Numbered from the stretch's first letter, positions 10,381 to 24,195 are shown. The stretch: 64,000 bases of DNA from Protopterus annectens (GCF_019279795.1 NC_056743.1:1779460049-1779524048); one strand, 5' to 3'. Translations and numbers: made by a program. The notes: a model not told the origin generated them from the sequence alone.

Positions 10381-12490
10381 TCATGTGATATTTGTCAATT
10401 GGATGTGTGCTGAGTGGGACAGGACTCATAATGGCAATTTCTTTGTCACTGTCTGCCTCTCTCTTCCCCACATCTTTGTATGTGTATGTTTGACTTATTA
10501 TAATGTGTTGGCCTTGGATATGTGTGAGTATTCCTATCCAATGTGTGTGCAAAGCATGAATGGTGTACAGTGTGGTGTGTTGTCACAGATATCTGCAACT
10601 GACAGATATGTATAGTCCACTGTTGTTGTCAGACACGGGCTTCATTTCTCTAAGTGTTGGAGCATGCCCAGTATGACCTTCTGTATTTTGTTGTCAGACA
10701 TGGAAATCATTTCTTTAAGTATAGGAGCATGCCCAGTATGACCTTTTGTATTGAGTGTGTGAATCCATTCCAGGTAGGTTGTACTCCAGTGCAGGATTTT
10801 GTGTTCTACACCTACAGCTAGCAACCTGTTTCTGCAGGATATCTGTAGACAGGTTGACAATATGGAGTCACAATGGGTGACAGATAGTGGGATACTGTAA
10901 CTATTGCTGTTTGTGCTGCTTGTGTTACATGGTTGGTGTTATCAGAGATATTCAGGCATGTACTGTTTTACACTGTGATGTATTATGTCATCAACTACCA
11001 ACAGATATACTTATTTACTCACAGTTATTTCCTGGAAAATACAAGATGAATGAAGCTGTGTCCAGTATTGTGGTCTGCAGCCTACATATTCTTGCACACT
11101 CATGCCATTCTGGTGGGGTAGCTGCAGATACTTGCTGATGGATCGGTGTAAATAGTCCAGCACCTTGGTACTGTTGTGGCCGAAGATGCTCTGCTTGTAC
11201 ATTTATCGACAATGGCAGTATCCTGCTGTGGCCATACCTCTCAGCTGTACAGATTCATCCAGATTACCCAGAGGCAGGGCTCATATATCTGGTCAATTCC
11301 CCTTCACATTGTGGTTTACGAGCGGGTTTGTGGGTTTGCAGGCATGGGTAGTATAGGCACACATCAGAGTTTCAGACTTCACACACTCCATGGCGTCCAT
11401 GCTTCTACACCCCCCACTGAGTTATTCTACATTCTTCCTAACATTATGTGAGTGCTATATGCAAAGTATCCCTATAGTTGTGCCTTCATCCCAGCATTAT
11501 TTAGGGGTTGGTCCACAGTTCATGCAGTAGGACATGGTGGGCATGCTACTGGGATTTGTCGACATGGCCTTGCATTTGTGTTCTGTGGACTGTGTTATGT
11601 TATTTAGGGCCCTATGAGATAACATACATTGGCAGTGTGGGTGAGGCACAGGTCTTTGACAGAGGACTGTAGGGCATTTGGTAGTGATGCAGGCCAGCTG
11701 TAGCAGGCCAGTGCATTCTGTCACTCCTACAGTCTCAGACTGCAAGACACTGAATTCCCCTGTGGTGACAGGGTAAGTGTATGAGGTGTTAATAGCAATA
11801 GTTCCTGTCCATATTAATCCATAGGTCTGGATGCTGGCAGGATGCTGCTTACAGCTAGGGGCACATCTGCATAGGACACCTCTTCAGCATGCTGCATTCT
11901 GTGTGTATTTCCATACAGAAGTGAGAGTCATGCTGTACTCATTCCCAACAGCAGGGATATGACCTGTGATAAACCTATGGATGATGGTGGGGTGATCTGA
12001 GTGCATGTGTGTTATGGAGGCTTCTTGCAGCTGACTTATAGATATACCTGAGACATTCCCCTTATGCTGTCTTGTGCAGGGACATAGGCATTTTCTCATT
12101 ACTTCATAAATGTGCCTTTTGCGGTCTGCCAGTGTTTGGCCAGACTACATCAGCATTCCATACTACACTGACAACTAATGTGCTGCTAACCTGTATGTAC
12201 AATTCCAAAGGTGTGTGTAGTTGACAGTTACATTTTATGTACTCTGTCTAGTGTGCTTCCACCTGTGTACTATGTGAATGTTTGGGATCACATTCATGCC
12301 ATGTCCATCTTTCAGATGGTGACAGATATTGAAATCTGAACAATCAGTATGGATGACTGCTGAATTGGGTCTTTCTGGGATGCAGTGTGGTTGGCACTGC
12401 AGTTGTCAGAACATGGTCCTGTCATCAACAGTAGTGGCCATAGGCCACTGGGACACAACCCTCCATGCCTACATGCTGGCTACTTTCACA
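10381..12490. other. Unassigned sequence with a short 65-bp duplication
   Basis: No gene is recognisable. A block of about 65 bp is duplicated in tandem at about 10626-10755, marked by 'ttgtcagaca' and 'ggagcatgcccagtatgacctt'. The stretch lies downstream of the first Harbinger transposase and might include its far end. I could not find the second terminal inverted repeat. Confidence 0.4.
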
Positions 12491-15400
12491 CAATGTACAA
12501 CACACAACAACCTAACACACAGAGCCCTGCATATTGTACACATGCAGCAATCTATCCTGTAAATTGGGCCAGCTCAGGTAATCTGTGCTCCACTGTTATT
12601 AACCCCACTAGTACATGTTTCTGCATTTCTACATAGGATTGTGTGGGTGGGGGTGGGGCACACCTGACAACTGTAAACATTTGCTAAGACTGTACTGGCA
12701 TTTCAGGTACTCTGTTGGCTTCCATTTCTCTTTGTATTCTGACCTGTCATGCAGACTAGAGGCATATCAGTAGAGTGCATATCTTCAGTTTTATTGGCCT
12801 ACATTTCAGTTTCAGACTTCATACCCTGCAGACAACTGCATGACCTGTTGTAGTCTGCCTGTGTAGGTCTGGAGGGGGGCTGTTATCCATTGCCATTAAT
12901 TAGAGGCCTTAGCACAGCCTTCCTTTATGGTCATCTGCACCTGTCCTGCTAGCTGAGGCTGTTGTTGGGTATGTGAACTTCATTGGCATGCTTGAGTGTG
13001 TCCTATGGACACACATCTGGACCACCACATGTACTGCAGTGGGATTTGTCACCTTGTCTATCACTGCCTACTTTGTTGACAGCAGTATTTGTTATGGATT
13101 CCATGCTGCCCATATAGGTGCCCACTATCTGCTGCCATCCCATTCAGCCACCCGATTCCCTTGCATGCTCACATCCATACCATAGCTACAACTAGCAGAA
13201 CATACTACTCCATTCAGCAATTGATAGGAAGAGTGAGCTACTTGTGGCTGTGCCACTGTTGAGGATGGTGCTGGAGGGCTATGTCAGATGCACATAGTAA
13301 ACTCCCTATACATGGTGAAGCACAGGTAGTGTCATGTTTGGCATCCCTTTTACTGTATGTGCGAGCCAGAGAGAGGTGTCGTTCCCTGGGTTCCTACCAT
13401 ACCAGTGTATGTGATATGCATTGTCTCTTTGCCAAAGCCTGGGCATACTGAGCATGCCTCCTTCTGCCTATATGTGCAGGTTCAGGTTGTTCCTCCTCTG
13501 AGTCACTCTGTGGCTGTGCTGGCCTTGGCAATGGTGGGGGGCTATGTGGCCCTGCCCTGTGCTGTTCCTGCTACAGCTGTTTCCACAGGATCATATTGTG
13601 TAGCATGGCATATAAAATGAAGATTTGTGCACATGCAGCAGGAGAGTACTGCAAGGCTCCACCAGATATATCCAGGCACTGGAACCATGACTTGAGCATC
13701 CCAAACACACACTCTATTATGATTCTCATTTGTGCATGTGCCTCATTATGGAGTTCTTGTTTGGGTGTGTGTGCATTTCTGATAGATGTCATCAGCCATG
13801 GCTCCAGTGCATAACCAGCATACCCCATTAGGTGGCCATATGGGATGTCCTCAATGGCAAATCTCTGGCACAGCAGTGTCATATGCTAGATGTTGGAGTC
13901 GTGATAGCTTCCAGGGCTGCCAGCACATGCATTCATTATAATGCCCTGGGCATCGCACATGACCTGGCAGTTGATGAAGGGGAAGCTCTTGTGGTTTATG
14001 TAGACCCTACCCCACCCACCAGGTAGTGCTTTGATGTGTATGTGCGTGCAGTCTATAGCACCCACTACCTCAAGGTATTCTGCTATTTGGTGGAAGAGAT
14101 GCATATTTCTAGTCAACACCTCATGGGTGTAGAGGAAATATATGTGCTCACTGGCATGTACTGACATGGCATCCAGGAACTGGTGGAGTACCCTGGGTGC
14201 TGATGCCTGTAATATCCCCATGATATCCCCAGTTGGCCTTTGGAAGGTACCTGTGGCTAGTATTCTTAAGCCTACACATACGTTGGTATCTACTGGGATG
14301 GGTTCCCCTCTGTTGGTTCTGTGTGTGAGGCGTGGCTGGCACAGCTCAACAATTTGTTGTAGGATGTCCCTGTCCACCCTATAGTGCTCCACTATCTCCA
14401 GCTCATGTAGCCCCTTGTAGGTTACCATTGGTCTGTACACTCTTCTCCTTCTCCTCACTGTGGGTTGGTCATCAGCATTCTCATTCTCACCACCCTCAGC
14501 CTCTTCCACATATTGATGTGTAAGAGCGACAGCAACCCATAACATTTTGTCAGTTTTGTCTGGTAAAATTTCCCAGTCTGTGTGCACCGGTGGTGTAGAG
14601 TTTGTGGAAAAAACAGAGTGAAAGGCATTTTCATAGTTTATAGTAGTGTGCTCAGCTCAGCTGGGCTGCTGCCTGTGTAATTGGCTGCTTCTTATACATT
14701 TCACCTGCCAGCTATTCTAGTTCTCTTTGATTGCCTTCCTACTGCTGTTTTCCCTTCCTATTGCCTTCCCGTTTAAGCTCCAAGGTGCACAGTGCATACC
14801 TAGTGCTCAGATGTGGACTGAGCTGCTATTTCCTGTTTTTTTGTGTTTTTTGTTTTTGATTAAAACCTGGTGTGTGGCTTGCACACCTGTTTAGGCGATG
14901 TAAACACTGCTAGGTGGCCTCAGACACACCCCCTCAGCTGTGCTTAGCTAAGGGCAAACACAAGCCATAGAGCTCCAATAAGCTTACAGCATGCATGACA
15001 CTCCCCTTTATGAAGTCATCTGCCTCTTAGGCTTGCACCATGCTGCACTTACATGGTTGGGTGCTAGCTAACACCGAGGGGAAATCTGTGACTCAGTATC
15101 AGTCCACTCATTTGCCTTAAACTGACTGCTAATGCATGGTTACAAGACTGGCACTCGGCCTTCCCCCTTAGCAACTACTATTCAATGGTATTGTTGTCTT
15201 ATGCATGCCATTGACTATTATGGAAGAATGCTTATTTTGCTTTAAAAGCTTATTTCCTAGTTTTTTTTTTTTTTTCGGACCGATCCCATTTGCACACCAC
15301 TGCCCTACACTTAAACATCTGAAATCTGCCAAACATAGTTATTTTTTTTATAATTTTGCAACCATTTACCATGCCAATGGCCATCTATTTGACCATTGGC

Positions 15401-15740
15401 ATGCCTACTACATAGAATACATGCTTTTTGTGGAGTTGTCATGCCTCTGTTTTATAATTTGCAGAAATGTATTTGGTTGGTAGCAGAATACATTTCTGCA
15501 GGATGCACTATTCCTGCACAGACACCTGCCTGATTCCTGGATCACTAATTCACCTTATTTGCATGATTTTTACCTGCAAATGGGGTAATTAGCATACAGG
15601 AGCTGTGTCCATGCAGGAATAGTGTTGGAGCACTCGTGCATGTCCTGGAAGCAAATTTCTGGATCGCTCATCGGCCATATTGCGTGCAGCTGCTCTTGCA
15701 CTATTCCTGCACACCGTGCAGAGCTTGCTGAATCCTGGGG
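12491..15740 (-). mobile_element. PIF/Harbinger DNA transposon, copy 1 (decayed)
   Basis: The 5' end on the minus strand lies at about 15740, with terminal sequence CCCCAGGATTCA. It is followed by a leader containing ATATGGCCG and GAGCGAT. Both features are shared with the other two Harbinger copies in the window. The transposase gene lies at 13571-14587. Homology with copy 2 continues beyond the gene to about 12500. CpG sites are largely lost. The other terminus could not be identified, so the low-coordinate boundary is where alignment with copy 2 fades. Confidence 0.75.
13571..14587 (-). pseudogene. PIF/Harbinger transposase, copy 1 (one in-frame stop)
   Basis: This is a DDE (DDE_Tnp_4-type) transposase that would cut and paste Harbinger DNA. 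The likely start is the Met at 14545 (MLWVAVA), which aligns with the starts of the other copies. An acidic segment and an RRRRR basic patch come first, then the helix-turn-helix region (TFQRPTGDIMGI...) and the catalytic blocks GAIDCTHIHI and GSYHDSNI, then IIIECVFGMLKSWF. A TAG at 13886-13888 stands where copy 3 has the Trp of HDSHIW. The frame then stays open to a stop after LWKQL, short of the C-terminal tail seen in copy 3. Harbinger transposition also needs a Myb-like partner protein, and none is seen here. Confidence 0.9.
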
Positions 15741-18700
15741 AGTGTTTCTCACACATATACATAGATCATTGACCTCTGCATATTGTGACCATGCAACAAG
15801 TTATCATGTTGATTGGGCAGCCCTGGCAATGTGTGATCTGCTGCTATTACCCTACATACTTATGTGTTACTGCATTTCTATGGGAATATGGGTTTGGGGA
15901 GGCACACCTATCAATGGTACACATTTGCACATACTGTGCTGATATTGGCTTTACATTTTGGTTCCATTTAACATAGTATTGTACCCTGTCTAGGAAAATA
16001 GAGACATATCACTTGTGACCACAAGTTAGATTGTAATGGCATACAATTGAGTTTCAGACTTCTTATCCTTCAAAGCCTTACTGTAACTACAAGGACTGTT
16101 GTGATATCACTGCATAAGTATGTAGGGGGTATTCCATCATTGTCACAATTTGTGGGCCTTTGCTAGACATTCCTTTATGGTTTTCTATGGCTGACTTGTT
16201 GGGTGAGTCTGAGGTGTGAGTATGGGATCTCCACATTGACATCCATGAATGTGACCTATGACCCCCCCCCTTAGTTGGCCACCCACATATACTGCAGTGG
16301 GATTTGTCACCTTGTATAATACTGCATAGTGTGAGGAAGCCAGTATTGGGCAGACATTTCCTGGTGTCCCTCATAGCTGTCAGTTGTCTGCTGCTACCAT
16401 AGTAGGCAACCCCATTCCCTTGCATGCATGCAGCTATACCATTGATATGCTACCAGAACATACTACTCCATTAATTTATTGTTTAGAAGACTGACTTACC
16501 TTGTGCTTGTGGCAGTTGTGGGGACGTTGGATGAGGGCTGACTGTTGGATTCATGCAGTACACTGCCTACACTGCCTATACATGTTAAGCCACAGGTGGT
16601 GTGATATGTGTGGCATCCATTTTATTGTGTGTGCGAATCAGAGAGAGGTGTCAGTCCCTGGGTCCCTACAGTGTCATTATGTGTGCTATGCATTGCCTCT
16701 TTGCCAAGGCCTGGGAATACTGGGCATGCCCCCATCTGCCTACAGGAGCAGGCTCAGGGGCTTCCTCCTTTGAGTCCCTATGTGTCTGTGGGGACCTTGG
16801 CAATGGCGGGGGACTGTGTGGCCCTTCCCCATGCTGTTTCTGCAGGATCATATTGTGTAGCATGGCACATACTATGAACATGTGTGCACATGTGGCTGGA
16901 GAGTACTGCAAGGCTCCACCAGATATGTCAAGGCAGTGGAACCGTGACTTGAGCATCCCAAACACATGCTCTATAATGATCCTGGTTTGTGCGTGTGCCT
17001 CATTATGGCATTCTTGAGTGGGTGTGTGTGCATTTCTGATGGGTGTCATCATCCACGGCTCCAGTGCATAGCCAGCATCCCCCAACAGATGGCCAAATGG
17101 GATGTCCCCACTGGCAAATGCCTGGTACAGCTGTGATGAATGCCAGATGTGGGAGTCATGATAGCTTCCAGGGCTGCCAGCACACACATTCATGATAATG
17201 CCCTGGACAAAGTAGACCCTACCCTGTTCACTGGGTGGTGCTTTGATGTGGATGTGTGTGCAGTCTATCGCAGCCAGTACGTCTGGGTTGTTTTCTACAT
17301 GGTGGAAGAGATGCATATTGCTGGTCCTCTCCTCATGGGCATCGGGGAAGTAAATGTGCTCACTGGCATGTGGTAGCATGGCATCCAGGAACTGGTCGAT
17401 TACCCTGGATGCAGATGCCTATGAGACCCCCATCATGCCCCCAATAGGTCTTTGGAAAGTACCTGTATCTAGTATTCTTAAGGCTACACATACCATGGTA
17501 TCCACTGGGATGGATTCCCTTTGTTGGCTCTGGGTCTGAGTTGGGGCTGGCACAGCTTGATGATTTGTTGAAGTATGTCTATGTCCACCCTATAGTGCTC
17601 TACTTTCTCCAGATCATGTAGCCCATGGTAGGTTACCCTACATCTTAACACTCTTCTCCTCCTCCTCAGTCTTTGGTAGTTGTCAGCATTATCCTCCGCA
17701 TTGCCCTCAGTCTCTAGCATGTCCTGATAGATAAACGCAATGTCAGCCCCTAACATTTTTTTAGTTAAAATTCCCCCACATGTGTAAACCAATTGTGGAA
17801 AGTTTGTGGGAAAACCAGACTGAAAGGTATTTGCACAGTTTATACTGTTGTGCTGCAGATGCTGCCTGTATGATTGGCTGGCTATGATACATTCCACCTG
17901 CTTGCAGTTTTATTTGTATTTGATTGCTTTATTGTGCTATTTGCCTTTTTTTCTTTTTTCCCTTCCCATTTCCATCCCTTTTAAGTCTCGAGGTGCGCCG
18001 CACAAATCTGGTGCCCAAATGTAAGCAGTCCTGCTATTTCTGTTTTTTTTTTTTTTAGACCCGGTGTGCGCCATGCAAAACCATTTAGCTAAGGTAAACA
18101 ATGAGAAATGCCCCCCCACAGAAATGAACACACTCTTCATTTCATGGAATAAGTCAATACAGCTCAAATGGGAGCCGTGGAGCTACAATGTGCTTACACC
18201 AAGCATGACACACATCCTTTTCATGTCAGCTGCTTCTCCTGCTTACACTACTGCCTTATAGCTCCTACGCGGTTAGGTGCAGCCAAAGAATGGTCTCTCA
18301 TTTAGTGGTTCAATAAAATTTGCTCATTTGCATGCCCCACTGCCTTAGCCCCTAGTTACACCACTACACCACAACCTTCTTGTTTAGCAACTCGTGTTAC
18401 CAGATATTGTTTTGATTCTGCATGTCATAGACTATAATGGCAAAATGTAGATTTCACTTAAAATTGCCTTTTCACCGTTTTTTTTTGGCACAATCCCATC
18501 TGCGAGCCACTGCTCTATGCTGAAACGGCCAAAATCAGCCAAAATAAAAAACTTTTATTTTTACAATTTTGCAACACTTTTCCATGCCAATGGCTATACA
18601 TTTTGCCATTGGCATGCCTAAGGAGTATAATACTTGCTATAGTTTGAGCTGTCATGCCTCCATTTCGATTTTTGTAGAAATATATTCGGCTAGTAACCGA

Positions 18701-18952
18701 ATACATTTCTGCACCTCACACTATTCCCACACATATGCCTGCCTGGTTACTGAATTGCTAATTCACCTCATTTGGATGTTTTTCTCCAGCAAATGAGGTC
18801 ATTAGCATTATTCAATTGTGTCTGTGCAGGAAAAGTGCTGCCTGGCTTGTGCATGTCCCCAGGCCTGTTTACTGGATCGCTTGGCCGCCATATTCCGTGC
18901 AGGAGTGGCTGCACTATTCTTATACTCCATGTAAGCTTTATTGAATCCCAGG
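15741..18952 (-). mobile_element. PIF/Harbinger DNA transposon, copy 2 (decayed)
   Basis: The 5' terminus is at about 18952 on the minus strand (CCTGGGATTCA), followed by a leader with 'ggaatatggcggccaagcgat'. It lies directly head to tail with copy 1, with an offset of about 3.2 kb across all alignable points. The stretch left of the transposase (15765-16640) matches 12525-13380. The noncoding part between the 5' end and the gene has T-rich runs near 17945, 18045 and 18480. CpG is depleted, as in copy 1. Confidence 0.75.
16666..17756 (-). pseudogene. PIF/Harbinger transposase, copy 2 (frameshift and internal deletion)
   Basis: The frame starts MLGADIAFIYQ at 17756 and has the RRRRRV basic patch. 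The N-terminal part is in one frame (to about 17484) and the catalytic part in another (17379-16666), so at least one frameshift separates them. The catalytic part carries AAIDCTHIHI, GSYHDSHIWHSSQLYQ, GDAGYALEPWMMTPIRNAHT and RIIIEHVFGMLKSRF. An in-frame loss of about 17 residues is visible after GRVYF, where copies 1 and 3 have the INxKxFPxINCQV segment. The protein is not expected to be active. Confidence 0.88.
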
Positions 18953-19281
18953 ATGAGTATTTAGATGCTGAATATTACAATCCAGACTTAATGATTCTTG
19001 AAAAGTATCAGAGACAAGTTAAATATAACAGAAATATAGCTAACCACTGATTGCAGATCAATGTACATCTATATACAGAAACTTTGGTAAAACACATAAC
19101 ATGCTCTATGATATTGTTTACAAAAAGTTTGTTCAACTTTTATTTATTTTTATTAAATTGAAGCAAATAATGTGCAAAGCATTTAAGTTATTTATTTTTG
19201 ATTGAGGAATACTTTAATTTGTAACTTACACACATATCCACTCATAGTTTAAGCAGCTCTACAACCCCATGTAGTGACATG
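18953..19281. other. Intergenic stretch downstream of the olfactory receptor
   Basis: AT-rich sequence without a recognised gene. For the minus-strand receptor this is the 3' side. It contains several minus-strand AATAAA-like signals (for example in the run at 19138-19155) that could serve polyadenylation. Confidence 0.4.
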
Positions 19282-20232
19282 TCATACATTCAAAATCTTG
19301 TTCAAAATTCTGAGGAAGCTGTCTCTAATTTCTTTTGTTTTCAGACAATAAATAATAGGATTTACCAATGGAGGAAGAATGTTCTGCATGACTCCTGATA
19401 ATACCTGAATGCTCACTGATGTGTCACTCACATAACGAGAAATAAGCACACTTGCTTGGACAAAAATAAATAGGACAATTATAAGAAGATGACTAGCGCA
19501 AGTGGAAAAAGCTTTCTTGTACCCCATGCTGGACTTTACATTAATGACAGACATCAGGATTTTAATATAAGTGATAATAATGAAACATAAAATAAGAGAC
19601 ATGAAAGCTAGGGCCAGTATTAAGGGGACAAAGGAATATGAATAAACATCAGCACATGCCAGCATCATTAATGATACATACTCACAAAAATATGCATATA
19701 TTGTATTTGGCCCACAAAATGGAACACTCAGGACAATATAAATGTGAAAAAGTGCTATCAGGAGTCCTGGTACCCAGCAGAAAAAGGAAAGTTGTGTTGT
19801 ATACTTCATGGTCATTATGACAGGATAATACAATGGGCTGCAAATGGCTTTATAGCGGTCATAGGCCATGACTGCCAAAACCAAACATTCAGTTACATAC
19901 AGATATATGAAGAAGCCCATTTGTGCGACACAAGAAACAAATTCAATGGTTGTGTCATCTGTCAACAAGTTATGTAATATCTTAGGGACAGTCACTGTTG
20001 GGATGCTGATATCTAACATGGCAAGGTTGCAAACAAACAAGTACATTGGTGAATGAAGTCTCTCATCCAAGTAAATAAGAAGAAGAAACATTGCATTTTC
20101 AGTCAGAGAAACTACATATATTACAATGAAAACAGCAAATAATATAGACTTTGATTGCCAGTCATGTAGCCATAAAAATCCTTCAAGACTGAAGTGTGAG
20201 AGATGAAATATTGTCAGGTTGGCTTCTGACAT
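19282..20232 (-). CDS. Olfactory receptor (single-exon class A GPCR)
   Basis: An intact 316-residue frame with seven hydrophobic segments, the usual length for an odorant receptor. It would sit in olfactory neuron cilia and signal through G-olf. Visible hallmarks are an N-terminal glycosylation site (NLT, residues 5-7), LHSPMYLF (59-66) and MAYDRYKAIC (122-131) at the end of TM3. KAFSTCASHL (240-249) begins TM6 and NPIIYC (291-296) lies in TM7. Cys101 and Cys183 could form the conserved loop disulfide. TM1 has EN rather than the usual GN. The start at 20232 gives a normal N-terminus. A splice-acceptor-like sequence lies 21 nt upstream, as is common for receptors with 5' noncoding exons. No neighbouring receptor is seen in the window, so it is isolated here. 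Confidence 0.93.
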   Translation of the reverse strand: MSEANLTIFHLSHFSLEGFLWLHDWQSKSILFAVFIVIYVVSLTENAMFLLLIYLDERLHSPMYLFVCNLAMLDISIPTVTVPKILHNLLTDDTTIEFVSCVAQMGFFIYLYVTECLVLAVMAYDRYKAICSPLYYPVIMTMKYTTQLSFFCWVPGLLIALFHIYIVLSVPFCGPNTIYAYFCEYVSLMMLACADVYSYSFVPLILALAFMSLILCFIIITYIKILMSVINVKSSMGYKKAFSTCASHLLIIVLFIFVQASVLISRYVSDTSVSIQVLSGVMQNILPPLVNPIIYCLKTKEIRDSFLRILNKILNV

Positions 20233-20248
20233 AGCTGAAACTTTCTTG

Positions 20249-20275
20249 TGTCCTACAAATAAATAACAGATGTCA
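20249..20275 (-). promoter_or_regulatory. Candidate 3' splice site upstream of the olfactory receptor
   Basis: On the minus strand, ttatttatttgtag ends at 20253 and the ATG begins 21 nt later. A T-rich tract plus TAG/G fits a splice acceptor for an intron in the 5' UTR, the usual gene structure for vertebrate olfactory receptors. Confidence 0.45.
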
Positions 20276-20559
20276 GATGTTTGATTCAGTAAAAGTTATC
20301 AATTGTGCAAATACCTCATTATCACGCATTATGTATGAATTCATGCTATGTGTCCTGTGAAATGTCTGTAACTCACACATTGTATAGTATAGTATTGCGA
20401 TGTATGCTGTTCATACAGTCACTTAACATCTTGGTATCTATATACTAAGAAATTAAAGTAACCAGAACACAATTTGCTGAATATACTTAGGTTAAATGAA
20501 CTAAAATGCACCAGCATCTAGATTTTTCCATCTAAGAGAATTAGAAAGAAGTCATTTAT

Positions 20560-20812
20560 TTTTCCACCAGTTGCTACATGTCCCTACTCCTCCTCTTATT
20601 TTTCACATTCTGGCTGAATATCCTGTTATGTCCTCCTTGGCCTATAATGTCAATCACTCCTTGACTTAGAGGGTCATAGGCAAATATGAGGCTAGCTTCT
20701 TTTGCGGGTCCTTTTACATTCAGCTAATTTCCTATTGAAAGGTGAGAATCAAACTCTCTACCTTGAGTCTGTGAAGGTAAACTCCTTAACCATTATACAA
20801 AGCCCCAGCCCA
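20560..20812 (-). mobile_element. tRNA-headed SINE
   Basis: On the minus strand the head reads like a tRNA: A-box-like 'tataatggttaagg' near 20795 and B-box-like 'gtttgattctc' near 20750, spaced as in tRNA genes. A non-tRNA body follows to about 20560. The tRNA stems do not look intact, so this is a SINE and not a tRNA gene. Confidence 0.6.
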
Positions 20813-20856
20813 CACTGTATCTTTTTTCAGTGGAAAAATCTTTGAAAGTAAATTAG

Positions 20857-20858
<2 letters not shown>

Positions 20859-20907
<49 letters not shown>
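20859..20907. repeat. (TA)n microsatellite
   Basis: Pure TA run that forms the left border of a strand-skewed segment. Confidence 0.97.
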
Positions 20908-21766
<859 letters not shown>

Positions 21767-21849
21767 CAGGTATATTTTGATTTATTGAAATGTAAAAACA
21801 TTGAAACTAAAGTGATCGATGCTGTCATATCAAAAATCAATGTATCAAA

Positions 21850-24068
21850 TTAATAAATAAATAAAAAAAGGAAACAAGCTGTTCCTTTTGAGATCTGATC
21901 ACCAAAATCCCCACTTCTCATTCAGACATATTTTTTTCAGAATAGTGGAAGTGTTACTGAAAGGGATGCTGCTGTGTTGTTAAGGCAAACAGGCATTAGT
22001 AAGGTGGGCGGGGGTGGGTGAGTAAATTATCTCTATAGATAGATTAATGGATATATAGAGCAATACATATAGGAAATATTAAAAGTAAAAATAGGTACAG
22101 TGAAACAATCAATGTAAACTAACATGCCAACTAAAGTGAATACTATCTAAAGAAATAGATGCATAGTTTAGAAGTAAATGGAAAGCCATCTGTGTCATCA
22201 GAAGCATACATTTTACAAATTGTATAATGGCTATAACCTATTTCATTGTATTCTGGCAAACAATAATCTTTAAACCATGTGGTGACATAGCAGTTAATTA
22301 CATGATGTAAAATGTGCATTTCACAAAGTCCCCCCAATTAATTTTTTCCTCCTTTTTAGTGGCATAGTTACAGATTTGCTTATAATGCTTATACTCGCCA
22401 CCTTTTCTGCAGGTCTACCATGAGCTGTCTTCGTGGAACTGTTGTAGTTGTCTTTTCTACAGCAGGCTCACCTTTATCCTAAATCAGGTATTTAGTTTAA
22501 CCTGAATCAGACCTCTGCACCATTACATTCACCTTGAATTGAGGACATCATCCCTTAGTGATTAAAAAGAGCATTCGACCTGTATCATTTATTTTCTTAA
22601 ATATATATGCGAACATTAACTTTAATTTCTTGTTTTCTGAGTCACTCTAAAATATCCCTTCAATTAGACATTATTTCCATATTATTAATATTTAAGGATT
22701 TAACTGACCACTTCTTGGCTTCTGCTTTGATCAGGTCACGCCACATTCTCTAACACCATTCTTTCTATCCCACTTAATGATGCTGTTTCTTATAAAGCGT
22801 GCACCATTTCTGCATCTTTTTTATGTTTTCATTTTCTCTATCTATACTATCCATATACCTACAGTTCTATTGTTTTCAACAGATTTTTCAGCCCTTTTTT
22901 ATTACTTCCTGAAACTTGCTGCTAATTTTTTCATCGATCACTCACTTCACATTGTGAAATTATTACATTTTCGCAAACATTAGCTATTAACTCTTTCTGC
23001 GCATGAATGTTACACTGCCTTCCAGTTCTGCATATGATTCCCTTAGTGTCACATGCAGTATGTATTTTTGAGCATTTAACCCATTTATGTCATATAGTTC
23101 ACAATCCCTACAGTGTGCCATTGGATTTTGAATTTTTTTTTTTCATTTGCTAGCCAGGTAGGTGTGATGGTCAAACTAGTCCTTTTCAGCCATGACATGA
23201 GTCACAAAAGACATCAATTTACAATGGCTGCAGTTAGAAGTCTCAGCAGATGTTTAGCAAATTTGTGAGTAGAGATAACACAGTTTACTTATATTTATAC
23301 TTATTTATATATACTTATATATCTTATACTTATAAAAATAATAAAAATAATAAAATAATACTTATCATTGAAGAAATAATGTTTTTGTGTAGGAACAAGA
23401 GTTGTGTGACTAAGTAATAAATGTATTTTTGAAAAATGGATGTCATCAAAATGACCAAATTGTGTTAAAACTTATTAAAACTTTTTTCAGCATTACTTCC
23501 CAGAATGGGACATTACATGAGTTTTTCCTGCATATGTTAGCAACCACTAGTTTTGCAAAATAAATATGGAATTATTTAAATGGCACAACATTTTGCATTC
23601 TGACACCCTTACTATACATTCCCATATTCCCATTCCAGAGCCCCATTCTGTTCGCAGATCTATTACATACAGTACAATATGACAGAGCTTTGATAATTCT
23701 GTTTTTGTCTGTCCTCTCTAAACTGTTGTTTATACTCAAAAAATGCAGCCATTGCCACCTATGTAATAATAAAAGAAAATCCAGAAAAATATTTGATGTT
23801 GGTCAGCCCCCCTACCTTTGATGACAGTAGACAAACCTCCTCCATTATCAGATAACTAAGACTTCAGAAAAATTTCTTTCTCCAGTTTCTTATACTGCAC
23901 CAAGTGTTCCCATGTGGAAGTGCATCCACAAATTGTTTTTCTCAAGAAAAGAGTAGGAAATTACCCCTTGTGTCATGACTAAAATTCCCCATCATCCGTG
24001 TAACCTTCCATCAGGTCCTCTTACAAGCCAGATGGGATCAACCAGGTCAAAAGACAAGGTTTAATAAG
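21850..24068. other. Unassigned AT-rich sequence
   Basis: No coding or RNA features are supported. The stretch includes low-complexity AT-rich patches (for example 23280-23370). It probably contains old repeats too diverged to recognise by eye. Confidence 0.45.
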
Positions 24069-24083
24069 CCTTACAGCTTATCT
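24069..24083. repeat. Target-site duplication, left copy (PLE locus B)
   Basis: The 15-bp sequence ccttacagcttatct is repeated exactly at 27456-27470 and brackets the locus B Penelope-like element. Confidence 0.92.
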
Positions 24084-24195
24084 GAAGAATTGAAGCCTCC
24101 TTGAGCAGAATGAAGTACGGTGCAGCTCGAATAAGAAAGAACTTTATTACATAAAATATACGTAGATTTTACATGAGTTGAAACATGAATAATCC

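Noticed and set aside
13357-14384. Plus-strand frames across Harbinger copy 1
   Set aside because: They are antisense shadows of the transposase. The same holds for plus-strand frames at 16500-17540 and minus-strand frames at 62541-63900.
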